64,000 nt of DNA from Knoellia subterranea KCTC 19937 (GTDB taxonomy: Bacteria; Actinomycetota; Actinomycetes; Actinomycetales; Dermatophilaceae). Position 1 is the stretch's first letter. Every line of letters begins with the position of its first letter. Location of the stretch: positions 124,001-188,000 of the forward strand of contig NZ_AVPK01000004.1 in assembly GCF_000768685.1 (NCBI RefSeq), read 5' to 3'. Both the position numbers and the translations under genes were made by a program. Shown piece after piece: positions 24,594-34,399 of the stretch. The notes below the pieces were generated by a model, which was given only the letters and a program-made list of their open reading frames with translations, made no database searches and was not told the origin of the DNA.

Positions 24594-25349
24594 TCAGTCC
24601 AGGGTGACCGTCAGGGCCGAGTGGTCGGTGAGCCCATCGACCCTCGGCTCGTGCACCAGTTCGGACGCCTCGACCACGAGATCTGGTGTGGCAAAGGCGT
24701 GGTCGTAGCGGCAACCCACTCCTGAGTGGTCCATCCACGACATCTGCGCGTCGTCGTGGTGGGCCCGGAACGCATCGACGAGCCCGTGCCGCTCCGAGAG
24801 GTCGTGGTACATCGCCGTCTCCTCCGTCAGCACGTACTTCAGCACGTCGTCATGCACCGGGTCGACGAGGTTGAGGTCGCCGAGGACGATCCCGCGCTCG
24901 CCGCGCGAAACCCATTGGGAGACAACCTTTTCGTATGCCGTGAGCCACTGGCGCTTTCGCTCGCGTTGCGCCTTGCTCGCGTACCGAACCGGATCGCTCG
25001 CCACCCCGTAGGTCGCCAGCACACGGATGGGCTCGACGTGCGAATCCTCCTGCCAGAGAACGGAATCCACCCGACCGGGAAGCAACGATGGTGGATCGAT
25101 GGTGGCCTCGTCCAAGGTGCCCACCCGGGCCACCGTCATGACGCCCAGCTCCGAGCGATCGGTGACCCGAATGGCGAAGCCAGCTGCCCGGCATACCGAA
25201 AGGAGAAGGTTCGATCCCTCGCCGCGACCGACCTCGGTGAGCACCCAGAGGTCCTCCTCGCGCGGCCACAGCCAGTGCAGCAGCGACTCGGCCCGGGCCC
25301 GGGGCGGGTTGGAGACGTTGAGCGTCAGCAACGAGGTCACAGCGGCCAT
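24594..25349 (-). CDS. Endonuclease/exonuclease/phosphatase-fold protein
   Basis: A 251-residue EEP-superfamily protein. Family landmarks are LLTLNVSNPPRARAESLL at the start, WVLTEVGRGEGSN (metal-binding Glu), VLGDLNLVDP (Asp-Leu-Asn catalytic core) and GLTDHSALTVTL (C-terminal Asp-His). It could be a nuclease or a phosphodiesterase; the substrate is not evident. The ATG at 25349 sets the first strand at the protein start. It diverges from the LLM-hemerythrin gene with only 42 bp between the two start codons. It carries octamers at 24933 and 25189. Confidence 0.8.
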   Translation of the reverse strand: MAAVTSLLTLNVSNPPRARAESLLHWLWPREEDLWVLTEVGRGEGSNLLLSVCRAAGFAIRVTDRSELGVMTVARVGTLDEATIDPPSLLPGRVDSVLWQEDSHVEPIRVLATYGVASDPVRYASKAQRERKRQWLTAYEKVVSQWVSRGERGIVLGDLNLVDPVHDDVLKYVLTEETAMYHDLSERHGLVDAFRAHHDDAQMSWMDHSGVGCRYDHAFATPDLVVEASELVHEPRVDGLTDHSALTVTLD

Positions 25350-25391
25350 TGTCGCCGCCGGACCGTCGTGGGTGCGTGCCAGACTGGCCGC

Positions 25392-26879
25392 ATGCCCGAC
25401 TACGGTCACGAGCTCGAGTTCGGGGTCTTCCCGACGCCCGATGCCTCCCGGCACCACGCGGTCCTCGAACTCGCGCAACTCGCCGACGTCGTCGGCCTCG
25501 AGCACGTGAGCGTGCAGGACCACCCCTACCAGCGCAGCTTCCTCGACACGTGGACCCTGCTGTCCGTCATCGGTGCCCGGACGAGTCAGGTCCGGGTCTC
25601 CACCAACGTCGTGAGCCTCCCGCTGCGGCCGCCCGTGGTGCTCGCGAAGTCGGCCGCCAGCCTCGACGTCCTCACGGGTGGCCGCGTCGAGCTCGGCCTC
25701 GGTGCCGGCGCGTTCTGGGACCCGATCGTCGCGGCGGGCGGTTTGCGACGCACGCCCGGGGAGGCAGTCGATGCGCTTGTCGAGGCGATCGGCATCCTGC
25801 GCAGCTTCTGGGCGGGAGAGCCGGGGAGGTTCGACGGTGAGCACTACTCCAACAAAGGCCTCAAGCCCGGGCCCGTCCCCGCCCACGACATCCCCATCTG
25901 GATCGGAGCCCTCAAACCCCGCATGCTCGGCGTCACCGGACGCCTGGCGGACGGCTGGATCCCGAGCATGGGCTATGCCCCACCCGAGGCCCTGCCCGAC
26001 ATGAATGCCCGCATTGACGACGCAGCTGCCAAAGCGGGACGGGCGCCGCAGGACATCCGCCGGCTCTACAACATCAACGGGCGATTCGGTTCCGGCTCAG
26101 GGCTGCTCGAAGGTTCGCCGAAGGACTGGGCGGAGCAGCTGACCGACATCGCGGTGGGTATCGGGATGAGCACCTTCATCCTCGCGACCGATGACCCGGC
26201 GACCCTGCAGACGTTCGCCGAGGAGGTCGCGCCACTGACCCGCGAGCTCGTCGCGGCTGAGCGCGAGGGTGGGGGTTCGTCCGCGGAAGGCCGGGCCAGC
26301 GCGTCGGTGCCGGCGTCCACGGAGCCGGCGGGGTCCACGGAAACCGCTGGGGCACAGCCGGACTCGCGCTTCACGCCCCAGCAACTCGCCATTCCCGCCC
26401 ACCTCGTCGAGGTCCACGACTACCTGCGTGCCGAGCTGGACCAGGTTCGCGACATCGTCCGACAGGTCCGCGAGGGCCACACGACGGTGGGTTCTGCCCG
26501 CTCGGCCATCAACACGATGACGATGCGACAGAACAACTGGACCCTCGGCGCGTACTGCGAGTCCTACTGCCGGATCGTCACGGGTCACCACACCAACGAG
26601 GACCGAGCGATGTTCCCGCACCTGCTGCGCGCCGACCCGAGGCTCGAACCCGTCGTCACCCGCCTGCATGCCGAGCACGAGGTCATCGCCGGTCTCCTCG
26701 ACGACCTCGACCGGGCCCTTGTCGCCCTCGTCGGCGACCCTGCGTACGGCTCCGAGGGGCAGCGTTCCCTCGACGCCCTCGGGGACGCGCTCGACGAGCT
26801 CACCGAGTCCCTGCTGTCCCATCTCTCCTACGAGGAGGAGGCGCTCCATGACGCCCTCGCGAACCACGGCTTCGGCTGA
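25392..26879 (+). CDS. Fusion: LLM F420-dependent oxidoreductase plus hemerythrin domain
   Basis: A 495-residue two-domain protein. Residues 1-300 are a luciferase-like monooxygenase fold (FGVFPTPDASRHHAVLELAQ, then GGRVELGLGAGAFWDPI and GWIPSMGYAPPEAL), the F420-using subgroup. A low-complexity Ser/Ala/Glu linker occupies about 300-335. Residues 345-495 are hemerythrin-like, with spaced ligands in HLVEVHDYLRAEL, RIVTGHHTNEDRAMFPHL, LHAEHEVIAGLL and LSHLSYEEEALH. Hemerythrin domains bind O2 or NO at a di-iron site. The fusion lies directly upstream of the nitrate-reductase operon, which suggests a link to oxygen or NO (inference). Confidence 0.85.
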   Translation: MPDYGHELEFGVFPTPDASRHHAVLELAQLADVVGLEHVSVQDHPYQRSFLDTWTLLSVIGARTSQVRVSTNVVSLPLRPPVVLAKSAASLDVLTGGRVELGLGAGAFWDPIVAAGGLRRTPGEAVDALVEAIGILRSFWAGEPGRFDGEHYSNKGLKPGPVPAHDIPIWIGALKPRMLGVTGRLADGWIPSMGYAPPEALPDMNARIDDAAAKAGRAPQDIRRLYNINGRFGSGSGLLEGSPKDWAEQLTDIAVGIGMSTFILATDDPATLQTFAEEVAPLTRELVAAEREGGGSSAEGRASASVPASTEPAGSTETAGAQPDSRFTPQQLAIPAHLVEVHDYLRAELDQVRDIVRQVREGHTTVGSARSAINTMTMRQNNWTLGAYCESYCRIVTGHHTNEDRAMFPHLLRADPRLEPVVTRLHAEHEVIAGLLDDLDRALVALVGDPAYGSEGQRSLDALGDALDELTESLLSHLSYEEEALHDALANHGFG

Positions 26880-26907
26880 GTAGAGGAGAGCCCGCCCGCC
26901 GAAAGCC

Positions 26908-26922
26908 GGGCCCTTGGTCCCT
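26908..26922. promoter_or_regulatory. DosR/DevR-box-like site upstream of narK
   Basis: The minus strand reads AGGGACCAAGGGCCC, close to the mycobacterial DosR box (GGGAC-N-GGCCC/GTCCC type). A 17-bp stretch GGCCCTTGGTCCCTGTT (26909-26925) is identical at 36808-36824 before a universal stress gene. The site is 140 bp upstream of narK. A DevR regulator and DevS kinase are encoded in this window, so control by them is plausible. Confidence 0.6.
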
Positions 26923-27061
26923 GTTGGGTCGCGGACCGCACCGGCACGCTTCGGTGAGGAGCCGGCGTACGCCAACTCCTTCACCTGCAGTGACGGAATG
27001 CGATAGGACAGAGATGGCACCACGCAGCGGGATACACATGACGACTCCGAAGGAGGAGGCC

Positions 27062-28258
27062 ATGGCGGAGGATATTCGCTCCGTCGGTTCGGCGGCCCGT
27101 GCCCTCGTGCTCGCGACGGTCGGCTTCGCCGTCAACTTCTGGGCGTGGGCGCTGCTCAGCCCGCTCGGGCCCAGGTTCAAGGAGCTTCTCGAACTCAGCT
27201 TCGGCCAGCAGGCGCTCCTCGTCGCGGTGCCGGTCATTGTCGGCTCGCTCGGCCGCATCCCCGTTGGCGCCCTGACCGACCGGTTCGGCGGGCGGGTGAT
27301 GTTCCCGCTGCTGTCGCTCGCGACGATCGTGCCGGTGCTCTACCTCGGACTTTCAGGCCAGTACTCCCTCGCTGGCCTGCTCGTCGGCGGGTTCTTCCTC
27401 GGCCTCGGTGGCACGGTCTTCGCCGTCGGTGTCCCGCTCGTCAACGCATGGTTCCCGCCGGAGCGGCGCGGCCTCGCCATCGGCATCTTCGGGGCCGGCA
27501 TGGGCGGCACCGCGATCAGCGCCCTGACGACCGTTCGCTTCGTCACCGGGCTCGGCGACAAGGCACCGTTCCTCATCACGGCCGCTGCTCTGGCTCTGTA
27601 TGCCGGTGTCGCCTGGCTCCTCCTGCGGGATGCGCCCGGTCGGGTGGTTCCGTCCACGTCCGTTGTGAGTCGCCTCAGTGCCGCGGCTCGCCTGCCGATC
27701 GCGTGGCAGGCGTGCGTTCTGTATGCCGTGGCGTTCGGTGGGTATGTCGCGTTCTCGGTCTACCTCCCGGCGTACCTCAAGACGGCCTATGGACTCGAAC
27801 AGGTCGACGCGGCCAACCGCATGGCCGGGTTCGTCGTCGTCGCCGTCCTCATGCGGCCGGTCGGCGGCTGGCTGTCGGACCGGTTCGGCGCGATTGCCGT
27901 CCTCACGGGTGTGTTCGCCGTCGTCGCTGCCGGCGCGACTCTGCAGTCGGCGACGCCCGGGCTCATGCCACTCGGGACGGTCGCCTTCCTCGCGATGGCC
28001 GCGGCCCTCGGCGCGGGCAGCGGCGCGGTGTTCGCCCTCGTCGCGCGGACAGCCCCGGCGTCCCAGGTCGGCTCGGTCACCGGGCTCGTCGGTGCCGCCG
28101 GCGGCCTGGGTGGCTTCGTCCCGCCACTCGTCATGAGCGCTGTGCACGGACGCACCGGGTCCTACGGGCTCGGCCTCCTGCTGCTCGCCCTCGTGTCCCT
28201 GGGCTGCCTCGTCCTCACCGTCACCATCGTCCGTCGCACCACGAGCGCAAGGAGCTGA
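27062..28258 (+). CDS. narK: Nitrate/nitrite MFS transporter NarK
   Basis: A 398-residue, twelve-helix transporter of the nitrate/nitrite porter family. Recognisable are NFWAWALLSPLGPRFKELLE, the loop DRFGGRVMFP after helix 2 and the glycine-rich nitrate signature GLGGTVFAVGVPLVNAWFPP. It imports nitrate and/or exports nitrite for the nitrate reductase encoded 9 nt downstream. The ATG at 27062 is preceded by GGAGGAGG; an earlier in-frame ATG at 27038 is weaker. First gene of narK-narGHJI-cupin. Confidence 0.92.
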   Translation: MAEDIRSVGSAARALVLATVGFAVNFWAWALLSPLGPRFKELLELSFGQQALLVAVPVIVGSLGRIPVGALTDRFGGRVMFPLLSLATIVPVLYLGLSGQYSLAGLLVGGFFLGLGGTVFAVGVPLVNAWFPPERRGLAIGIFGAGMGGTAISALTTVRFVTGLGDKAPFLITAAALALYAGVAWLLLRDAPGRVVPSTSVVSRLSAAARLPIAWQACVLYAVAFGGYVAFSVYLPAYLKTAYGLEQVDAANRMAGFVVVAVLMRPVGGWLSDRFGAIAVLTGVFAVVAAGATLQSATPGLMPLGTVAFLAMAAALGAGSGAVFALVARTAPASQVGSVTGLVGAAGGLGGFVPPLVMSAVHGRTGSYGLGLLLLALVSLGCLVLTVTIVRRTTSARS

Positions 28259-28267
28259 CACCGCACC

Positions 28268-31200
28268 ATGAGCATCGACACCCCCGGGCTGGATGGCCCC
28301 CTGGCAGACGCGCTGGTCGGGACGAGGCGGTTCTTCACTCGGGCGGAGGTGTCGCAGGACAAGCGGTCGATCCATGCCACGGGTGGGCGCTCCGGCGACG
28401 CCTTCTACCGCGACCGGTGGAGTCACGACAAGGTCGTGCGCTCGACCCACGGCGTGAACTGCACCGGTTCCTGTTCGTGGAAGGTCTACGTCAAGGACGG
28501 GATCATCACGTGGGAGGCGCAGCAGACGGACTACCCGAGCCCGGGCGCGGACCGGCCCGACTATGAGCCCCGCGGCTGCCCTCGAGGGGCGGCGTTCTCG
28601 TGGTACACGTACTCGCCGACTCGGGTGCGCTACCCCTACGTCCGTGGGGTGCTCCTTGACCTCTTCCGTGCCGCGAAGCTGGAGCACGGAGGCGACCCCG
28701 TCCTCGCGTGGGGGTCGATCGTCACCGACGCCGAGAAGGCCCGTCGATACAAGTCCGCCCGGGGCAAGGGTGGACTCGTGCGTGCCTCGTGGGAGGAGGT
28801 CGTCGAGATCGTCGCCGCGGCCCACGTGTGGACGATCAAGGAGCTCGGGCCGGACCGCATCGCGGGCTTCTCGCCGATCCCCGCGATGTCACCGGTGTCC
28901 TACGCCTCCGGCGCCCGCTTCCTCGAGCTCGTCGGAGCTCCGATGCTCTCGTTCTACGACTGGTACGCCGACCTCCCCAACGCGTCGCCACAGATGTTCG
29001 GCGACCAGACCGACGTGCCGGAGTCCGGGGACTGGTGGGACGCGGCATACCTCATCATGTGGGGCTCGAACGTGCCGCTGACCCGCACGCCGGACGCCCA
29101 CTGGATGACGGAGGCGCGCTACCGCGGGCAGAAGGTCATCGCGGTGGCGCCCGACTACGCCGAGAACGTCAAGTTCGCCGACGAGTGGGTCACGCTCGGC
29201 CCCGGCACCGACGGCGCGCTCGCGATGGCAATGGGTCACGTCATCCTCAAGGAGTTCTTCGTCGACCAGGACGTCCCCTTCTTCGTCGACTACAACAAGC
29301 ACTACACGGACCTGCCGAACCTCGTCAGCCTCGTGCCGGGCGAGGCCGAGGGCACCTGGCGCGCCGGCAAGTACCTCGTCGCCGGCGACGTCGAGGGTGC
29401 GCCCGAGTCCGACTCCGAGCACGCCATGTGGAAGCCGCTCGTCCTCGACGCCGCGACCGGCGAGCTCGCCGTCCCGCGCGGCTCGATCGGCGACCGCTAC
29501 GGCGACGAAGGCCTGGGGCGGTGGAACCTGCAGCTCGGCGATCTCGACCCGATGCTCACGGTGTGGGAGAGCCGCGACGACGTCGTCGAGGTCGAGCTGC
29601 CACGGTTCGACGGCGCCGACGGCAAGGTCGCCCACGAGCGTCGTGGCGTGCCGGTCCGCCGTGTGGGCGACCGGCTCGTGACGACCGTCCTCGACCTCCT
29701 GCTCGCGCAGTACGGCGTGCGGCGCGACGGGCTGCCCGGCGTGTGGCCGACTGGCTACGACGACCCGTCCGTGCCGGCGACCCCGGCGTGGCAGGAGCAG
29801 CACACCGGCGTCCCCGCGGCCCAGGTCGAGCGGCTCGCCCGTGAGTGGGCGCAGAACGCCATCGACACCCAGGGTCGCGGCATGATCCTCCTCGGCGCCG
29901 GGACGAACCACTGGTTCCACAGCGACCAGATCTACCGGGCGATCCTGCTGCTCACGACGATCACCGGATGCCAGGGCCGCAACGGGGGAGGGTGGGCGCA
30001 CTACGTCGGGCAGGAGAAGGTCCGCCCGCTCATGGGCTTCCAGCACATGGCCTTCGCGCTCGACTGGCACCGTCCGCCGCGCCACATGAACCAGACCGCC
30101 TACTGGTACGTCCACACGAGCCAATACCGCTACGACACGTTCTCGGCCGACGACCTCGACGCCGGGACGGGTATCTTCGCCGGCAAGAGTGTCATGGACC
30201 TGCTCGCCCAGTCGGTGCGGCTCGGCTGGACGCCGAGCTACCCCACGTTCGACCGCAGCTCGCTCGACCTCGCCGATGACGCGGAGGCCGCCGGGATGGA
30301 GGTTCCGGAGTACGTCGCGCAGGAGCTCAAGGAGGGCCGACTCCGCTTCGCGGTCGAGGACCCGGAGTCGGGCACGAACCACCCGCGGGTCCTGTCGCTT
30401 TGGCGCTCCAACCTCCTTGGCAGTTCGGCCAAGGGCAACGAGTACTTCCTGCGGCACCTCCTCGGCACCGACAGTGCGGCGACCGCGGTGGAGGCACCAC
30501 CGGAGCAGCGGCCCTCGACGGTGGCGTGGGCCGACGAGGCACTCCACGGCAAGCTCGACCTGCTCACGACGATCGACTTCCGCATGACGAGTTCGACAAT
30601 CCTCTCGGACGTCGTGCTCCCGGCAGCGACCTGGTACGAGAAGCACGACCTGTCCACGACCGACATGCACCCGTTCATCCACTCCTTCAACCCGGCGATC
30701 AGTCCGCCGTGGCAGACGAAGTCGGACTGGGACACGTGGAAGGCCGTCGCGGCGAAGTTCAGCGAACTCGCCGTCGACCACCTCGGCACCCGCCGTGACG
30801 TCATCGCCAAGCCGCTGTGGCACGACACCCCGGAGGCGATGGCGACCGTCCACGGCGAGGTCAAGGACTGGCGGGCCGGAGAGTGCGAGCCCGTGCCCGG
30901 GAAGACCATGCCCGTCATCGCCGTGGCCGAGCGCGACTACACGGCCGTCTTCGACAAGATGACGAGCATCGGACCGCTCCTCGAGAAGGTCGGCATGCTC
31001 ACCAAGGGCGTCGCCTACGACGTCAAGCGCGAGGTCGAGATCCTCCGGCAGCGCAACGGCGTCCAACGAGGCGGAGCCGGTGACGGCCAGCCGAAAGTCG
31101 ACACGGACATCCGGATGGCCGACGCGATGATCCACCTCGCCGGCGTCTCGAACGGCCACCTCGCGACCCAGGGGTTCCGCTTCCTCGAGAAGCGAACGGG

Positions 31201-31981
31201 GACCCAGCTGGCCGACCTCGCCGCCGAGCACGAGGGCAAGCAGATCACCTTCGCCGACACCCAGGTCGCGCCCGTCCCGGTCATCACCTCACCGGAGTGG
31301 TCCGGCTCCGAGTCCGGAGGCCGGCGCTACAGCCCGTTCACCATCAACATCGAGCGGCACAAGCCGTTCCACACCCTCACCGGGCGCCAGCAGTTCTACG
31401 TCGACCACGACTGGTTCCTCGGGATGGGGGAGGCGCTCCCCGTCTACCGTCCGCCGCTCAACATGACGCAGTTGTTCGGGGAGAAGGCCATCGGCGAGCT
31501 CGAGGACGACGGCGAGCACGGCGTCGCGGTCTCCGTCCGCTACCTCACCCCGCACAACAAGTGGTCGATCCACAGCGAGTACCAGGACAATCTCTTCATG
31601 CTCTCGCTCTCGCGCGGTGGCCAGTCGGTGTGGATGTCGGATCGCGACGCGGCCAAGGTCGGGATCCGGGACAACGACTGGATCGAGATGGTCAACCGCA
31701 ACGGCGTCGTCGCCGCCCGGGCCATCGTGAGCCACCGTATGCCCGAGGGCACCGTGTACATGCACCACGCCCAGGACCGGCTCATCGACGTGCCCCTCAC
31801 CGAGCGGGACCGGAAGCGGGGCGGCATACACAACTCCCTGACGCGCATCCTCCTCAAGCCGAACCACATCGTCGGCGGGTACGCCCAGCTCGCCTACTTC
31901 TTCAACTACATCGGGCCGATCGGCAACAACCGCGACGAGGTCACGATGATCCGTCGCCGGACGACGAAGGTGGAGTACTGA
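28268..31981 (+). CDS. narG: Respiratory nitrate reductase alpha subunit NarG
   Basis: A 1237-residue molybdopterin enzyme that reduces nitrate to nitrite on the cytoplasmic face of the membrane. The FS0 cluster ligands are His61, Cys65, Cys69 (HGVNCTGSCSW) and Cys104 (RGCPRG). The Asp in SFYDWYADLP (near residue 231) corresponds to the molybdenum ligand of E. coli NarG. Other family blocks include GMILLGAGTNHWFHSDQIYR and YLTPHNKWSIHSEYQDN. No twin-arginine signal is present and none is required. Length is the family norm. It is followed after one base by narH. Confidence 0.97.
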   Translation: MSIDTPGLDGPLADALVGTRRFFTRAEVSQDKRSIHATGGRSGDAFYRDRWSHDKVVRSTHGVNCTGSCSWKVYVKDGIITWEAQQTDYPSPGADRPDYEPRGCPRGAAFSWYTYSPTRVRYPYVRGVLLDLFRAAKLEHGGDPVLAWGSIVTDAEKARRYKSARGKGGLVRASWEEVVEIVAAAHVWTIKELGPDRIAGFSPIPAMSPVSYASGARFLELVGAPMLSFYDWYADLPNASPQMFGDQTDVPESGDWWDAAYLIMWGSNVPLTRTPDAHWMTEARYRGQKVIAVAPDYAENVKFADEWVTLGPGTDGALAMAMGHVILKEFFVDQDVPFFVDYNKHYTDLPNLVSLVPGEAEGTWRAGKYLVAGDVEGAPESDSEHAMWKPLVLDAATGELAVPRGSIGDRYGDEGLGRWNLQLGDLDPMLTVWESRDDVVEVELPRFDGADGKVAHERRGVPVRRVGDRLVTTVLDLLLAQYGVRRDGLPGVWPTGYDDPSVPATPAWQEQHTGVPAAQVERLAREWAQNAIDTQGRGMILLGAGTNHWFHSDQIYRAILLLTTITGCQGRNGGGWAHYVGQEKVRPLMGFQHMAFALDWHRPPRHMNQTAYWYVHTSQYRYDTFSADDLDAGTGIFAGKSVMDLLAQSVRLGWTPSYPTFDRSSLDLADDAEAAGMEVPEYVAQELKEGRLRFAVEDPESGTNHPRVLSLWRSNLLGSSAKGNEYFLRHLLGTDSAATAVEAPPEQRPSTVAWADEALHGKLDLLTTIDFRMTSSTILSDVVLPAATWYEKHDLSTTDMHPFIHSFNPAISPPWQTKSDWDTWKAVAAKFSELAVDHLGTRRDVIAKPLWHDTPEAMATVHGEVKDWRAGECEPVPGKTMPVIAVAERDYTAVFDKMTSIGPLLEKVGMLTKGVAYDVKREVEILRQRNGVQRGGAGDGQPKVDTDIRMADAMIHLAGVSNGHLATQGFRFLEKRTGTQLADLAAEHEGKQITFADTQVAPVPVITSPEWSGSESGGRRYSPFTINIERHKPFHTLTGRQQFYVDHDWFLGMGEALPVYRPPLNMTQLFGEKAIGELEDDGEHGVAVSVRYLTPHNKWSIHSEYQDNLFMLSLSRGGQSVWMSDRDAAKVGIRDNDWIEMVNRNGVVAARAIVSHRMPEGTVYMHHAQDRLIDVPLTERDRKRGGIHNSLTRILLKPNHIVGGYAQLAYFFNYIGPIGNNRDEVTMIRRRTTKVEY

Positions 31982-31982
31982 G

Positions 31983-33686
31983 ATGCGCCCCATGGCCCAG
32001 ATGGCGATGGTCATGAACCTCGACAAGTGCATCGGGTGCCACACGTGCTCGGTGACCTGCAAGCAGGCGTGGACGAACCGCTCCGGCATGGAGTACGTCT
32101 GGTTCAACAACGTCGAGACGCGGCCCGGCCTCGGCTACCCGCGCACCTACGAGGACCAGGACACGTGGCAGGGCGGGTGGGTCCGCAAGGGCAACGGTCG
32201 GCTCACCCTGCGGTCGGGTGGCCGGTGGAAGAAGCTCGCCACCATCTTCAGCAACCCCAAGCTCCCCGGCATCGAGGACTACTACGAGCCGTGGACCTAC
32301 GACTACGAGACGCTGCTCAACAGCCCTGCGACCCAGACGTTCCCGGTCGCCACCCCGAAGTCCCTCATCACCGGCAAGGACATCAACATCCGGTGGTCGG
32401 CGAACTGGGACGACGACCTCGGCGGCAGCCTCGAGCACGCCACGAGGGACCCGATGCTCAAGGGCATCGAGGACAAGGTGAAGTTCGAGTTCGAGCAGAC
32501 CTTCATGTTCTACCTGCCACGGATCTGCGAGCACTGCCTCAACCCGTCCTGCGCGGCGTCCTGCCCGAGCGGCGCGATCTACAAGCGGTCCGAAGACGGC
32601 ATCGTTCTCGTCGACCAGGACAAGTGCCGTGGCTGGCGCATGTGCGTCTCGGGGTGCCCTTACAAGAAGATCTACTTCAACCACCGCACCGGCAAGGCCG
32701 AGAAGTGCACCTTCTGCTACCCGCGCATCGAGGTTGGCATCCCGACCGTCTGTTCCGAGACGTGCGTCGGCCGACTGCGCTACCTCGGTCTCGTCCTCTA
32801 CGACGCCGACCGGGTGCTCGAGGCCGCCAGTGTGGAGAACGACCACGACCTCTACGAGGCCCAGCGCTCGATCCTCCTCGACCCCGACGACCCAGAGGTA
32901 CGTCGCGAAGCCGAGCGGGCCGGCATACCGGCCGACTGGATCGAGGCGGCGCGGCGGTCACCGGTGCACAAGCTCATCAACACCTACAAGGTGGCGCTGC
33001 CGCTGCACCCGGAGTACCGCACCATGCCGATGGTCTGGTACATCCCGCCGCTCTCACCCGTCGTCGACGTCATCAAGGACACCGGGCACGACGCAGAGGA
33101 CCGCCACAACCTCTTCGCGGCGATCGACACGTTGCGCATCCCCGTCGAGTACCTGGCGAACCTCTTCACCGCCGGCGACACCGCGCCCGTCGACTCCGTC
33201 CTCCGCAAGCTCGCGGCCATGCGCTCCTACATGCGCGACATCAACCTCGGCCGCGACCCCGACGACTCGATCCCGGAGTCCGTCGGCATGGACGGCGAGT
33301 CGCTCTACGAGATGTTCCGGCTGCTCGCGCTCGCGAAGTACGACGAGCGTTACGTCATCCCGACCGCCCACGTCGAGCAGGCCCACGCCCTCGAGGAGCT
33401 CGCGACGGAGTGCGCCCTCGACTACGACGGCGGGCCCGGGATGATGGGTGAGTCGGGGCCGTTCGGCGAGGGCTCGGGCGAGCTCACGCCGGTGGCGGTC
33501 GAGAACTTCCAGATGCTCAAGCAGCGCCAGACCGCGGACTCGATGAGTGGGGCCAGAAGTGCCGAGAGCGGTGGCGAGGACTCGGGCAGGGGGCGGCTGC
33601 GTGGTCGCCTCAACTTGCTCAACTGGGACGGGAAGGGCTCTCCCACAGGGCTTTTCCCGAAGCGCAGTCCCGAGGAGGACGAGTGA
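31983..33686 (+). CDS. narH: Nitrate reductase beta subunit NarH
   Basis: A 567-residue iron-sulfur subunit carrying electrons from NarI to NarG. Four cluster motifs are visible: CIGCHTCSVTCKQAW near residue 15, CEHCLNPSCAASCPSGAIY near residue 182, CRGWRMCVSGCPYKKIYF near residue 215, and CTFCYPRIEVGIPTVCSETC near residue 242. The Trp in CRGWRMC marks the 3Fe-4S site. A polar tail of about 60 residues at the C-terminus is a little longer than in E. coli. The stop overlaps the narJ start. An octamer at 32921 supplies ATA in AGIPADW. Confidence 0.97.
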   Translation: MRPMAQMAMVMNLDKCIGCHTCSVTCKQAWTNRSGMEYVWFNNVETRPGLGYPRTYEDQDTWQGGWVRKGNGRLTLRSGGRWKKLATIFSNPKLPGIEDYYEPWTYDYETLLNSPATQTFPVATPKSLITGKDINIRWSANWDDDLGGSLEHATRDPMLKGIEDKVKFEFEQTFMFYLPRICEHCLNPSCAASCPSGAIYKRSEDGIVLVDQDKCRGWRMCVSGCPYKKIYFNHRTGKAEKCTFCYPRIEVGIPTVCSETCVGRLRYLGLVLYDADRVLEAASVENDHDLYEAQRSILLDPDDPEVRREAERAGIPADWIEAARRSPVHKLINTYKVALPLHPEYRTMPMVWYIPPLSPVVDVIKDTGHDAEDRHNLFAAIDTLRIPVEYLANLFTAGDTAPVDSVLRKLAAMRSYMRDINLGRDPDDSIPESVGMDGESLYEMFRLLALAKYDERYVIPTAHVEQAHALEELATECALDYDGGPGMMGESGPFGEGSGELTPVAVENFQMLKQRQTADSMSGARSAESGGEDSGRGRLRGRLNLLNWDGKGSPTGLFPKRSPEEDE

Positions 33687-34399
33687 TGTTCGCCCGTCGG
33701 CGGTCCCCGCGCCGCCACGATGACGCCTCGCTCGCGACGGCCTGGCAGGTCGTGTCGCTGCTGCTCGACTACCCGACCGAGGAGCTCGTGGAGCGTCGGT
33801 CGCTCCTCGAGGCCGCCGCCGCGCCGTTGCCCGCGGAGGTGAGAGATCCGGTATGCCGGTTCCTCGCCGTCCTGGGGTCGGCGGACCTGGGTGCCCTGCA
33901 GAGGGAGTACGTCGAGACGTTCGACACGACACGTCGCTGCTGCCTCTACCTCACCTACTTCGCGCACGGTGACACCCGCAAGCGCGGTCTCGCGCTGCTC
34001 GAGTTCAAGCAGGCCTACCGGCGCGCCGGGGTGGAGCTCACCGCCGACGAGCTGCCGGACCACCTCTGCGTGGTGTTGGAGTTCGGCGCGACGGCGGACC
34101 GTGCGGTGGCGCAGCGGCTGCTCGATGACCACCGCGCCGGTGTGGAGATGCTGCGCCTCGCCCTGGCGGACCGGCAGTCCCCGTGGCACGACGTCGTGCT
34201 CGCTCTCGTCGCGACACTGCCCGAGCTCGAGAGCGACGACGCCGACGCCGTCGCTGCGCTCATCGCGAAGGGTCCACCGTCCGAGGACGTCGGCATCGAC
34301 ACCCAGCCCTACGCCCTCGATCCACGTCTGGCCGAACCCCCGGCGCGGTCGAACGCCCCAGTCGCCCTCGGCACCACCATCCCCGTAGGAGCTCCCTGA
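33686..34399 (+). CDS. narJ: Nitrate reductase assembly chaperone NarJ
   Basis: A 237-residue TorD/NarJ-type chaperone needed to insert molybdenum cofactor and the FS0 cluster into NarG before membrane attachment. Family blocks are VVSLLLDYPTEELVERRSLL, REYVETFDTTRRCCLYLTYF and the ELPDHLCVVLEF helix. It overlaps narH by one base (TGATG) and narI by one base. It is not part of the final complex. Confidence 0.94.
   Translation: MFARRRSPRRHDDASLATAWQVVSLLLDYPTEELVERRSLLEAAAAPLPAEVRDPVCRFLAVLGSADLGALQREYVETFDTTRRCCLYLTYFAHGDTRKRGLALLEFKQAYRRAGVELTADELPDHLCVVLEFGATADRAVAQRLLDDHRAGVEMLRLALADRQSPWHDVVLALVATLPELESDDADAVAALIAKGPPSEDVGIDTQPYALDPRLAEPPARSNAPVALGTTIPVGAP

Noticed and set aside
28889-31231. 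780-residue open frame antisense to narG
   Set aside because: Long antisense frames are expected opposite GC-rich genes; the product is Glu/Arg/Val low-complexity and matches no family, whereas narG itself is complete.
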